Assembly (NCBI GenBank): GCA_002049455.2
Contig: KV918782.1
Coordinates: forward strand, 372,001-436,000
From: Porphyra umbilicalis
Taxonomy: Eukaryota > Rhodophyta > Bangiophyceae > Bangiales > Bangiaceae
Direction: 5' to 3'
DNA: 64,000 nt
Part shown: piece after piece, positions 10,394-20,760 of the stretch
Position numbering within the stretch: position 1 is the first letter of the stretch
How the letters are laid out: each line of letters opens with the position of its first letter
Position numbers and translations under genes: made by a program
Notes under the pieces: generated by a model
What the model was told of the DNA's origin: nothing
Seen by the model: the letters and a program-made list of their open reading frames with translations, nothing else
Databases searched by the model: none

Positions 10394-13300
10394 CTACTGG
10401 GCGTCGGCCGCCACAGACAGCCGCGCGAGCGCGGCGGCCAGCTCCGGCACCGCGGTGGCTGTCAGCGCCGCCGCCGCCGCCGACGACGCCGCCGCTGCCG
10501 CCACCGCCGACGCCGCCGCCGACGCGCGGCGCCCGCGGGCGCCCCGCCCGCCCGTCCGCCGCCCGCGGCGAGCACGACCCGCCCCGGTGGCAGGCCGGTC
10601 GGCTGGCCATGCAAAAAGAACGGGCGCCGCGTCACCGACGCCGCCCGTGTCGACACCGCCGCCGCCCAGCGGGGATGCCACCGCCGCCGCCGCCGCCGAC
10701 GCAGCCGCACCGGCGCGCCCCCCCGCCCCCGCCGCCGCCGCCGCGACCGCCCCCGCGCCGCCGAGCGCGCCCGCCACGTCGGCGCCGACGCCGCCCCGCA
10801 GCCGTGCGGCGGCGGCGGCCACCACCGCGTCGTAGGCCGGCGGCAAGGGGACGCCCCGGTACCCCCCCCCGCCACCGCGTGCGCGATCAACGCCGCCCAG
10901 TGCGGGTCGGCCGCCAAGTGGGGGCTGCCGACGACGATGAGCGCCGCCATGGCGCGCGTCACCGCCACGTTGAACCGCTTGGCCGACGCGAGGAAGCCGA
11001 CCTCCACCGCCGCCGGCGCGGCCGGGTCGGCGCCGTCGCGGTCCGCCGACCGGACGGTAGTGATGAGGACGGCGGTCGCTTCGCCGCCCTGGAATTCCTC
11101 CACCGACGCGGTGCGGACAGGGCAGCCGGCGGACGCGAGGAGGCGCCGCACCTTGCCCACCTGCCCGCGGTAGGGGGAGAGGACGACGATTTCCGACGCG
11201 GGCACCGCCGCGTCGAGGAGCGCCCGCACGTGCGACAGCACCGTCGCCGCCTCGTCGGCGTTGAACCACGACGGGTCGGTGCCTTCCCGCTGGTGTCGCC
11301 CCTCGACGGCGTGGAAGAGGAGCGGAAAGTCGCGGCCGCCGAGGAGGGGGAGCCGCGCGAGCGCCCCCGTCGTCGCCCGGGGGGCGCACTCGACCAGGGA
11401 GCCACCGTAAAAGAGGGCCGACGGGACGGTGAGGAGCGCCCCGTGCGACCGGTAATTGTCCACGAGGCGGGTACAGGAGGCGCCGGTGGCGGCAGTGCCG
11501 GGGTGGTAGCGCGGGCAATCCCGCATCAGCCGCTCCATGAGGGACACGCCCAGCCCGCCGGCGCGGGCCGCGTCGCTCATCACGACCGGCCCGAGCTGGC
11601 AGGGGTCCCCCCCCAGGATGAGGCGCCCGCCGCCCGCGGGGTCGAGGAGCACCAACGGGATGGCCGTCTCGGCCTCCTTGGCCTGCGCCGCCTCGTCGAT
11701 GAGCACGTACTGGAAGTGTCCCCGCCGCAGCCGCTTGTCGAGCAGCCGGCTGGCGGTGACCAACGTGGAAATGACGACCGGCACGTCGGCCACGTTGGAC
11801 GGCATGGCGTAGGTGCGGGACGCGTCGCTGTAGCAAGTCGTCGGGAGCAGCTCGGAAGGCGTATTGGCCATGGGGAAGGACGGTGCGTATAGGCGCAGCA
11901 CGTCTTTGGAGGGGAGGGAGGCGAGCAGGCGGCTCGCGAACACGTCACAAGCCGTGTTACTGGCGGCACAGCAGAGGATTTTGACGCCCGGCCGAACCCG
12001 CCGGAGCTGCACGACGCACTCCACGAGCGTGCGCGTCTGTGCTCGACGTCGGCGGGGGGGGGTGTGTGGAGAGAGGAAGGGAAGAAAGGGGTCAAAAAGG
12101 ACGTGCATGCAAGCTCCGCCGGGCGCGTCAGAAACAATGCAGCCAGGATGGGCGCTGCGCGTGTTTGCCCCCCCCCCCCTCCCCTGCGTAGCTGCCCCCC
12201 CCTCCCTTGCGTGTCTCCCCCTCCCCTAAACGGCGGGCCCGACCATCCCCCCCCGCCCTTCCCCCGCGCCCCTCGGGTTCTGTGGCGACACCGACGTACT
12301 TTACCCGTCCCCGGGGGCCCGTGCAGGAGATACGGCGCGGCCGAGTCGTCCCCCCACACCACCGCCCGCACGGCCTGCCGCTGCTCCGCATTGAGGTCCA
12401 CCGCGTCGTCTAGGTGCTGCTCCGCCCGACGCCCGCCGACCGCCGATGCGTCAGAGTCGGCGTCGGCACGCGCCTCCCTGTCTGGGAAGACCAGCCGTAG
12501 CAAGTCGGGCGACGCGACGACCCGGTCGACGGCGTCGTGGAGGCGCCCCCACTGACTGAGGTTGGGCACGAAGCGCACGTCAAAGGTCATGGACGGCGCG
12601 ACGCCCGCGTGGAAGGCCTCGGAAAGTTGCACGTCGACGGCTTGCGCGTCCGCGTGGATGGCGAGGACGCGCCCGGAAAACGCTGAGCGGCCCTATCGAC
12701 GCACCTCCCACCGCGAGCACCCACACACAAGCACACACACACATACACCCACACACACGCAGCGGGGCAGGGGCAGCACCGCAGAGGCCAGCACGGTACC
12801 AACACGTTAGTCGCACCGCCACAACCACCGCGTGCCCCCGACACCCCGCGTCGCCAAGGGGGGACAAGGGCACCAAGGCGCCCTCCCCCACCCGCCCCCT
12901 GTCTCTGCCCCCGTCCCCATCCTCATCCTCACCTCGCCACCCCCCCCCCCCCACGGTGGCGGGCCACCCCAACGTACGGCGCGGCTCAGGCGGGTCGCCT
13001 CGGCCGGCACGTCCCCCCGCAAAAACGCCACCAGTTGGTCCCCCACGGCCACGGGGGGGCGGAGATTGGCCACCCCCGGCACCCCCACCCGCAGCACGTC
13101 CGCGGCCGCCCGCCGCGCAAACGTGACGCCGATCAGGGTGGCCGCGTCCGCCGCCACCGCCGCCTCCTCTGCGTGCAACAGCGCGTGTTGCACGACCCCA
13201 TACGTGTCGGCGGCTCCCGGCCGGCCGCGCGCAGCGTCGAGCACCGCCGCCACGGCCTCTGGCGGCGGCCGACAGACGGCGGACCGGCGGGGGGGCCGCG

Positions 13301-13691
13301 GCCACGCGCGGGCGCCGGGCGGCCGCGGCGGCGGGCGGCCCGGCTCGACCGCCAGCGCGCCCTCCCCGTCAGCCGCCCGCCACCGCAGCCGCCGCGTGCG
13401 GGTGTAGGGGCCGACCGGCGCGAGCGCGTCGCGGACGCCCGTGTCGGCCGGCACGGCGCGGGCGGTGAGGAGGCGGCCGAGCCGACCCGCCACCGCAAAC
13501 GTCAGCACCAGTCCCGCCTTGTACACCCCGAGCTGCGGCGCCGTGACCGTGGCGGTGAGCGTCGCGTCGCCCCCTGGGGGGAGGGGCACCCCGCCGTCGG
13601 GGGTGGGGCAGGCAAACACGGGCGGCTCGTAGACGCTGCCGCCGAGGGGGTCGATAGCGACGGCCACCAACCTGCGCGGCGTTTACCACCA

Positions 13692-13723
<32 letters not shown>

Positions 13724-14507
13724 GGCGTCCGCGAGACAAGCGGGCGTGGGAAATAGACAAGTGGGGTGGGCGACGGGGGACAGAGGGAGGCAGCGACGCC
13801 GGACAGTGGGCGCAAGCCGACAGAGGAGCAAGGGCGTGAGAAACAGATACAAACAAAAAGGGGGAGCGCACCGCAGCACCAGGGGGCGGTGTGAGCCATC
13901 GGCACAGCCGCGTCGTGCGGGCACCTACAGAGCCCCCACCGCCCGCGCCAGCCCCCCAAGCCCAGAGGTGGTCGCGCCGGCGTCCACCCCCCCCGCCCCC
14001 CCGCCCCCCCACCCAACACGCAGACGCCCACGAACCTACGTCTCTGCCACCTCCCCCCCGTTGCGCACGACAAATGACAGCCGCGCGGGGGCGCCCACGG
14101 CCACGTCCCCAAACGCCGGGGACCCCGCCACGGTCACCGCCCCCCCCGCCGACGTGCCCGTCTCGTACGCCCACGACCGGTCTGCGGCGGTGGCGGCCGC
14201 GGCAGGCGCCGCCGCCCGGCGGGCGGGCGGCCTCGGCGGCCGCGGCGGCGGCGCCCGCCGCCGCAGCAGCTCGGCCACCGACGGGGCGTGCCAGCCGACG
14301 CTGCCGTCGGGCGCCCACGCCAGGAGCCCCGCCACCGACGCGGCGGTGACGACCGCCGCGGCCGGCAGCCCCGCCGTGGGCGGCGGCGGGCGGCCCGTCA
14401 GCTCCGCGACCGCCGCCTCGGCCCGCAGGCCGGCGGCCACGGCGGCGTGAAAGGCGCGTAGGGGCGCCGGGGGGGCGCCGCGCATCGCCGCGGCCACCGA
14501 CGGCAGC

Positions 14508-14539
<32 letters not shown>

Positions 14540-14722
14540 CGTTGGCGGCGGCGGCGGGCTGCCCCGCCGCCGCCGCCCCCCGCCTCCACCGCGGCGACCC
14601 CGACGGCGGCCACGAGCCGCCGCCGCCTCTGCCGCGTCGAGCTGCGCCACGAGCGCCTCGGTCGACATGGCGGCCGCCCGACCGACCGCTGCCGCCGGCG
14701 CCCCAGGGACCGCCGAGGCCAT
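10394..14722 (-). CDS. MOV10/SDE3-like SF1 RNA helicase, four exons
   Basis: Proteins of this family are 5'-to-3' RNA helicases of the UPF1 group that act in RNA silencing and transposon control. Proposed exons, all in phase: 14722-14040, 13671-12968, 12682-12300, 12036-10394, about 1,130 residues. The start is an ATG at 14722 in a GCCGCC-ATG-G context. An Ig-like domain of the MSP/hydin type spans the exon 1/2 junction (FGDVAVG...FVVRNGGE). Exon 3 has the FHAG...FDVRF linker typical of MOV10-like proteins. The Walker A GPPGTGKT is assembled exactly across intron 3. Then come a Walker B-type DEAAQ, GDPCQLGPV, EEFQGGE and NVAVTRA. The GTACGT donor of intron 3 is strong; the exon 2 donor (G/GTGGCC) is the least certain, because a stronger GTACGT ten bases upstream breaks phase. 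A nine-C run at 10862-10870 breaks the frame near the C terminus; one more C restores a typical tail. Other UPF1-like helicases are the main alternative. Confidence 0.78.
12718..12762. repeat. CA/TG microsatellite in helicase intron 2
   Basis: Imperfect CA dinucleotide run, placed inside the intron proposed at 12683-12967. Confidence 0.85.
13692..13721. repeat. 30-base G homopolymer in helicase intron 1
   Basis: Uninterrupted run of G on the plus strand, so a C tract in the sense of the gene. It lies about 20 bases before the proposed acceptor (CAG at 13674-13672), where a pyrimidine tract is expected. Runs of this length are rarely called exactly, so its length here is doubtful. Confidence 0.85.
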
Positions 14723-15284
14723 GGCGGCGGCGGTGGCGGCGTCCACACCCCCGCGACGGCCCCAGCGGGGGCCGTAGACGGACCGCAGGGGGCGCCGCCG
14801 CTGACGCGACCGGCGCGCGTTGCCACCAGCGATGGGCGCACCAGCGATGGGGGCACCGGGGGGGGGGGCGAGGCGGGGGGACGCCCGTGCGCCGGCGGTG
14901 GAACCGGGGTCGCGCGCGTCGGCGGCCAAGTGAGGTACAGTCTTTCTCCATTGCTATAGACCCCTTTTGTCGACAGAATGACATGGGGACTGTCAATTAT
15001 CATCGCACATTCACAATAGTAGCCCCTTGATGGAAGCAAAATAGTTCGATCATACGGCAGGTCGACCGCGACACACGGCTTGAGGGATGTTCCAACGGAG
15101 CATTTCCCTTACTTTAATTCGGTGACATCCTCTCTGGAGAGCGGAATTGCCTTGCAACGCAACCGGCAGAATTGCTTTGCTCCTGCTGCGCGCGGCGCAC
15201 TCAGATCCTAGCTCCCGGCGGGAGTCGGGGGCGGGCGCTCCCCCCCCCCCCCCCCACCCTGGGCTGGGCCTGCCCACGACTCCA

Positions 15285-17107
15285 CCACAGCGCGTTGATG
15301 AAATCTCGTGTCAGGTTCCAAGGTATCTGCAACAAGGCCGAACCGTATTGCTGCTCGACCCCTTTGCGTTCAGAGAGAGATCGAAAATGAGTACATAACT
15401 CCTCTTTGCCCAATCTTTAAGGAGAAGTTCATATCCTTCGAGACATATGTTGCGAGACTCGCCGCAATGATCCCTCGGAGGTCTCGGGGAAGAAGTGGAG
15501 CAAGACCCTGACGGAGGAAAGGATGTGACACCGGCCAGCATTGAGGATACATGCCAAAGATGCATTGAAAGACACGGTCGCTTTATTGTTGCTCGGCGCG
15601 GGCACGGGTGGCAGAGCAGACACGAAATCGATAAGAAAGCCACGGTGTGCTACAGAGTCACGCAGACATGTAGCTAACTGCACACAGCCGCAAACTCTGA
15701 CAGAGCTACAGGCCACCGGACAACAGCAAGCTCACCATGTCAGCGACTCGCGGACACCACGCATGCATGTGCGTATGACACAAGTTACTCGACTTCGATG
15801 TCAGCAACACCCATTGGTTTGCAAAGAAACAGAAGCCAAGAAAGAGGAAGCCATCGCACACATGCATGGTAAGGATACATGGGGGACGGGCGAGCGAACA
15901 CGAAAAAGAAGTACGTGGTCAGTTCATCCAACCCATCCACCACCCACCCACCGCGCGCGTCACACTATCCACACTGCGCCAGTGTGGATCCCCACCCAAT
16001 CGCCACCACCACTAGTCCAGCGACTGCAAACGTCGTCCGGCCCGTCGTAGAGTGACTCCCCCCCGCCCCCGTGCGAGCTGGAGAGAATGCGTGGGATGGA
16101 GGGGATGCAGATAAGAATACGACAGGAACGAGGGCGGTCGGCAGGAGGGTGGGCGGGGCGATCGAACAGAGGGTGGCCGGGGCTTCCGGCCAGGAGGGTG
16201 GGTGGGGCGGTCGACCAGAGGGTGGGCGGGGCGGTCCGCCAGGAGGGTGGGCCGAGCGGTCGGCCAGGAGAGCGAGCGGGGATGTTGGCAGCACTTGTGC
16301 ACTTGGGCGGCAGCCAGGAGCGGGGCTGGGGGCAGCATGGCAGTCACCTGCACACATGCCGAGGGCGCGCATTGGCGCCGCCCAGCACTTCGAATTATTA
16401 TTAATCGCCCCGCTATCCCCAAGCACAAGGCTTGAAGTTTTCCAGCCCGCTGGTTGGCTGCCCGGTTGACCGGGGGCGCATCCTGGGTCCCCATTGGTAG
16501 CAGACTATCATGCCAACAGGTACTGAACAAAGTCTGGCTGACACAAGCTACGACGGTGAGGCGTCCGAGCAGAGGTCTCCATGTGCCCGCAAGAATGCAT
16601 ACTGTGTACGCCAAGTCTGCCTTGAACTGGGTGTGAAGGGTGCCGTTTGATCGCGCAAGGAGGACCTGCCCCATGACCCTGCCAGAGCTCTGCACGGCAA
16701 TGCCAGCAGCCGTCCCACTCTAGCGACACCGTTTGCGCCCCCATCCTCCCCGACCCCCTCGGCATGTATGTGCAGCCCCCCTCGCCCCCCCCCCCCTGCC
16801 AGCAGGAGAAAGGAGTGGGAGAGGACAGGAAAGGAGGCAAGCACAAGTGTCCGTGGTTGGGCGGTGCCCGCAGCTATTGGGAGTAGACGAGTACGCACAT
16901 GGGTAGGGGTGACCAGGTGGGTGGGGTAAGAAGGTCTCTGGGGGTGTCAGAAAGCCTTCTCAGACAGAGCCTTTTAGAGATCGACACAGCGACATTTGCG
17001 AGGATGGTGTCACGAGGTTAGCTGCATGGAAAAACATTTCTCTCACGACCTCTCACGGTTCGCATATATTTTAAGTTCTCCGTGACCCAATTTGACAACG
17101 TGCTGTG
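15285..17107 (-). repeat. Right arm of the 1,823-bp inverted repeat, nested in pogo copy 1
   Basis: Reverse complement of 3770-5592, with three substitutions seen and no length change. It lies wholly inside pogo copy 1, so it arrived after that element. The two arms bracket 9,692 bp (5593-15284) containing the whole helicase gene. Confidence 0.88.
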
Positions 17108-18340
17108 ACCTCGTCACTGCCCCGTTCCCCCCGACTCATCCGCCGCTGCCTGTCGCCCCTCAGCGTGCGCGGCCCCCCTTGACGCCTTTGTTTGTCATTC
17201 TACTCCTGCCGGTCCGGTCCCGGCGTTGCACGCTGCCCCCCCCCTCCGCCCCCCCCCCCCCCTCCCCATAGTTTTGGCCCCTTTCGTCCTGGGGCTCCTT
17301 AGGCCCCCCCCCATGGTCCTTCGGGACCCCCCCGACTTTTCAAGGCCATTTGGAGCGGGCAGCGGCGCATCCACGCTTTCCTGGTGGTGCTGTAACCCGC
17401 CAAGCGTCGCTGGCCATCACCACCGCGGCGCAGGCCGCCGCAGGCGGGTACGCCTGCGCAAGGGCCCTCTGGCCTCGCAGCCGACTTGCGGGGTGCACGT
17501 GCCTCGTGGGGCGGGGGGTGGGGGACAAGGGCACCCGGGCGGCGCGAGCGCTGTTTGACGCAGCCGCCGCGGCGGTTGACCCAGCAGCGGTGGTCAAGAT
17601 GCGGGACCTGATCCACTGCCCTATCGTCATCGGTGTGGTGGTGGGGGTGGCGACGGTGGGTGGTCACCCGCGGTGGGAAGTGGCGTCGCACGCGCTTCCG
17701 ACGCCCTGCCGGACGGTCCCCGAGTCCAAGGTGCACGAGCGTGGGTGGCATGCAAACGGTGTGCACACTGGGTTTCGGCGGGGGAGAGCGGTGGGGTGTG
17801 GGACCACAAGCGCGGAGGAATGGGGGGGGGGGGGGGGTGTCTACTTTGGTGGTGGGTGGGGGTGAGTGTGAGAGGGTGGTGCCACGAGCGAGAGCGGAGG
17901 GGGGGGGGGGGGCGCGTGGGGCCATGTGCAACAGGGGGTGGAGTGGGACGGTGATTGCGGCCATGTATGGGAGGTGGTGGTGGGGGGGGTGGTCACGTCA
18001 CGTGCGCATTCCACCGTGACCATGCTGGAGGTGCATGATGCGGGTGAGAAGATGATGGTGACGGACATGTTTGTGATGGCACCGGCGGTGGACCGGCTGT
18101 AGAAACATGGGGGTGCCGATGGACAGGATGGCGTATAACATGGCGGCGTTGGCGCCCACCGGTCCGCCACCAATAGCATGCTGGTGCTGATGACCGTGAC
18201 GCTCGTGGGGTGGTCGAGCACATGGAAGCGTGGACGGGATGAAGATTTGTTTTTGTTTTTTTCTTTCTGGTGCCAGACTTTCTCATTATTTTTGTATTTT
18301 CTTGATCTGGCGCCGCAGTCGATATAATCCCCAAGTGCGT
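17108..18340 (+). other. Interior of pogo copy 1 with a possible captured coding fragment
   Basis: Not recognised. Around 17350-17650 the plus strand has a frame with amino-acid composition like a folded, Ala/Gly/Val-rich protein (around GGYACARALWP and IVIGVVVGVATVGG). A second short frame at 18015-18102 ends in a TAG. Neither matches a transposase. They could be host exon fragments captured by the element or chance ORFs. The remainder is G-rich spacer with G runs near 17821-17837 and 17898-17911. Confidence 0.3.
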
Positions 18341-20112
18341 TTATTCATCTTCTACGCCAGCCGGCTCCCCGGATAAAACCAGCATGTCTGCTGTGTCCAA
18401 TATGGCATCCTCCTCATCCTCTGCATGCAACCACTCGCCGACCCCACTCTGCACATTGTCCGGGCACTCACCCCCAAAAGCAGACGATCCAAGAATGGTG
18501 CTGCTCATCAAGGAGATCACGTCTCCGTTCTCCCTGGGGGGGAAGGCTGCAGCCAGCGATGCAGCCGCTGCCGTAGGGGGAAGGGGCGAACCAGTGCAAA
18601 ATCCCGCCAGTGGGCAGGGTGCGGTCACAGTCGAGGGGGGTTGGGGGGGCAACGCAGAGAAGGGTGGTGGGGTCACAGTGGAAGCTGGTGGAGAATTGGT
18701 GGGCGGTGCACCAGCGGGAGAGGTAGTATGTGCAGCACGTGGCCCAGATGGGTGGGCAGGTGGTGGTGCAGGGGCAGGGCGTGGGGGGGGGGCGCGGCCA
18801 CCTCCGCTTGCAGGCGCCTGACCACCAGCGCCAGCAGACGCCTCTTGTACCGCCGCTTGATGGCGGCAATCACCCCAGCGTCCATCGGCTGGTACACGGC
18901 CGTGGTGTTGGGGGGTAAAAACAGGACCGTCACATCCGGCGCCGCCAGGTGCACGTCGTGAGTCGCCGAATTGTCCATAATCAGCGCAAAGTTGCCACCG
19001 GGATGACGGTCGCGGACAGCCGGAAGAAAGACAGTGGTGAACCACATCTTGTTAACCCTGGTATCCATTCACGCGCATTTCTGCGAGAAGTACGGCAGAG
19101 GGCACGCGTTGCCGGGGCCCCGAAAGCACATAGGGAGAGCAGCAGTGCCAATCATAGCAATGGGCAGCTTGTGGCTTCCGGTGGCGTTAGTGCATAGCAC
19201 CAGCGTGACGCGCTCCTTGGATCTCATAGTCTTAGTCCCACGCGCCCGCTTACGGTCTCGTCGGGGAACGTACGACCGCGACGGCAAGCACCGGTACAGG
19301 AGCCCGGTTTCGTCCATATTATAAATGAGCTCGGGGTCAAAGCCCTCGAGTTGCGACCGGATCTTGGCGATGGCAGCCGCGGCCGCCGCCTGGTTCACGG
19401 CCCCCGCCTCGCCGTGCAGAGCCACATTGCAGATCTGGTGCCTCCGCAAAAAGCCCCGCACAAATCCGTGGCTCGCCGTGAAGTCTCCAATAGACAGCTG
19501 CGCTGCGATCATGAGGGCCGCCTCCTGCAAGACGGCAGTCGTGATGGGGATGCGCCGATGCCCAAGGGAGTACACCGCCAGATACCACTCGTACAGCTTT
19601 TTGTCCAGCTCAGGCCATTTGCTTCTTCGCGTGTTGACGCGCTCCAGCGACGAGGGGTCGTCGGGCATCTGCCGGTAGATGGCAGCGCGGGCCATGATGG
19701 CCAGTCCCGTTGTCTTTGAGACCGGTACGGGGAGCTGTTGCAGCACAACGTCCCACGGCACCTTGGCATCGCGCAGCCGCACAATCTGCTTTTTGACGCC
19801 ATTAGGAATCTGCTGACGGGGCCTCTTGTGACGCCGCCTGGCCACCACCACGGCCGGCGCCGCCGTGCCTTGTCCTGTTGGGGAAGAATCATCAGATCGG
19901 GCACAGGGAGGTGCCGCATCCAGCAGTCCCGAACAGGTTCCCGCCGCCGCCCTTGAAGCAGCTCGGACCGCATGGGGCGACTCATGCGCAATATCAGGTG
20001 CAGCCCTCTCAATAGCAGCCTGGACAGTCGCCTCAATGGCATCCACAGACGTGAGCAGACGCATCCTCGGGCGATGGTGAATGGGTGTGGCGGGAGTGGG
20101 GTGATCAGCCAA
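18341..20112 (-). pseudogene. pogo-type transposase of copy 1 (one stop, one frame break)
   Basis: Cut-and-paste transposase with CENP-B/Tigger-like architecture. The first in-frame ATG is at 20064; the open frame starts at 20112. Order: N-terminal linker, a psq/pogo helix-turn-helix (around IVRLRDAKVPWDVV), a CENP-B/Tc5-type second helix-turn-helix (around YEWYLAVYSLGHRRIPI to GFVRGFLRRHQI), then the DDE_1 catalytic domain. All three catalytic acidic residues are visible: MDETG (about residue 266), MDNSATH and QPMDAGVI. The frame is cut by one TGA at 19069-19071, between catalytic residues one and two. A second break, -1, falls in a ten-G run at 18783-18792. Beyond it a Pro-rich linker and a very acidic tail lead to the stop at 18341. 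If the run is a sequencing error, the TGA is the only lesion. Confidence 0.82.
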
Positions 20113-20157
20113 TGGCCAGCGCCAGCCGTGAGCCCCGGACGAGGAGAAAAAATATGA

Positions 20158-20194
20158 GGGGGGGGAGGGGGGAGGGGGAGGGGGGAGGGGGGAG
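20158..20194 (+). other. G-tract array, possible G-quadruplex
   Basis: Six or more runs of four to seven G separated by single A, just upstream of the transposase ORF start (the C-rich strand is its leader). The pattern fits a G-quadruplex motif, but folding is inference. Confidence 0.6.
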
Positions 20195-20372
20195 GCTGGT
20201 GTGGATCGCGGGGACGGTGCGTCGACGGTGGGGGCAGCGACGGTCGCAGCGACGGCGACGCGCCGACGTCTGTGTGATTGTGAACAATTGCAGCGATGGA
20301 ATCGTTGGCGTTTTTTTTTTCACAATCGATTCACGACGATCGCCCTCCTGTCTTTCACCGCGGTCGTCCAGC

Positions 20373-20404
20373 TTTGGTTACTATCGACCTCCATAGTAAC
20401 CAAA
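20373..20404. other. Perfect hairpin near the right end of pogo copy 1
   Basis: Stem TTTGGTTACTAT / ATAGTAACCAAA, 12 bp without mismatch, loop of 8. It lies 23 bp inside the right terminus, so it may be a subterminal transposase-binding palindrome. Confidence 0.7.
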
Positions 20405-20435
20405 GGTACAAGAATGGAGAAGGACTGTAATGGCA

Positions 20436-20469
20436 GCCTACATTGAAGGCGGTACCCTTCAATGTAGGC
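20436..20469. other. Perfect 14-bp hairpin just outside pogo copy 1
   Basis: Stem GCCTACATTGAAGG / CCTTCAATGTAGGC, loop of 6. It begins 9 bp beyond the transposon end. No T tract follows, so it is not a bacterial-type terminator. Confidence 0.7.
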
Positions 20470-20590
20470 CTGGCACATGCCGCTCATTGGCTGATCCAGT
20501 TCCTTACATTGGCGATGAGGAACGGCCTCGATGATGACACGTGTGTGCTGCCACGCCCGGCCTGGCATCGCCACGCCCCGGCCCGGCACC

Positions 20591-20760
20591 CTGCGCAGTG
20601 CACCTCGTTGCTGGATCCACCACGAGCCCGGTTCTGGCTCAAATTGCTCGTAAACGCTCGTTGAAAACGGGCTCCTGCTCGCACGCTGCGCAGAGCACCT
20701 CGTTGCTGGATCCACCACGAGCTCGTTTTTCACTCGAATTGCTCGCACGATTCTTGCACG
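20591..20760 (+). repeat. Two tandem copies of a ~95-bp unit
   Basis: The block starting CTGCGCAG(T/A)GCACCTCGTT recurs at 20591 and 20686. It continues through CTGGATCCACCACGAGC and a variable stretch to ATTGCTCG. Confidence 0.7.

Larger units (their letters stand above)
14938..20427 (-). mobile_element. pogo-superfamily DNA transposon, copy 1
   Basis: Left end CAGTCTTTCTCCATTGCT at 14938, right end the reverse complement of CAGTCCTTCTCCATTCTT ending at 20427. Both are flanked by TA (14936-14937 and 20428-20429), the target of pogo/Tc1/mariner elements. The transposase gene lies at the right, on the minus strand (18341-20112). The element is 5,490 bp, of which 1,823 bp is a later insertion (15285-17107). 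It starts 216 bp upstream of the helicase ATG, so it may sit in or replace that promoter. The ends match those of copy 2 at 29715-34478, which confirms the boundaries. Confidence 0.85.

Noticed and set aside
9189-10835. A 548-codon plus-strand ORF
   Set aside because: It overlaps the antisense of the helicase, whose motifs are certain, and has no domain of its own.
12968-12977. GTACGT at 12977-12972 as the donor of helicase intron 2
   Set aside because: It matches the donor consensus better, but joining it to the acceptor at 12683 breaks the reading frame into exon 3; the GTGGCC donor ten bases further on keeps phase.
20430-20470. Hairpin at 20436-20469 as a transcription terminator
   Set aside because: No U tract follows, and the genome is eukaryotic.
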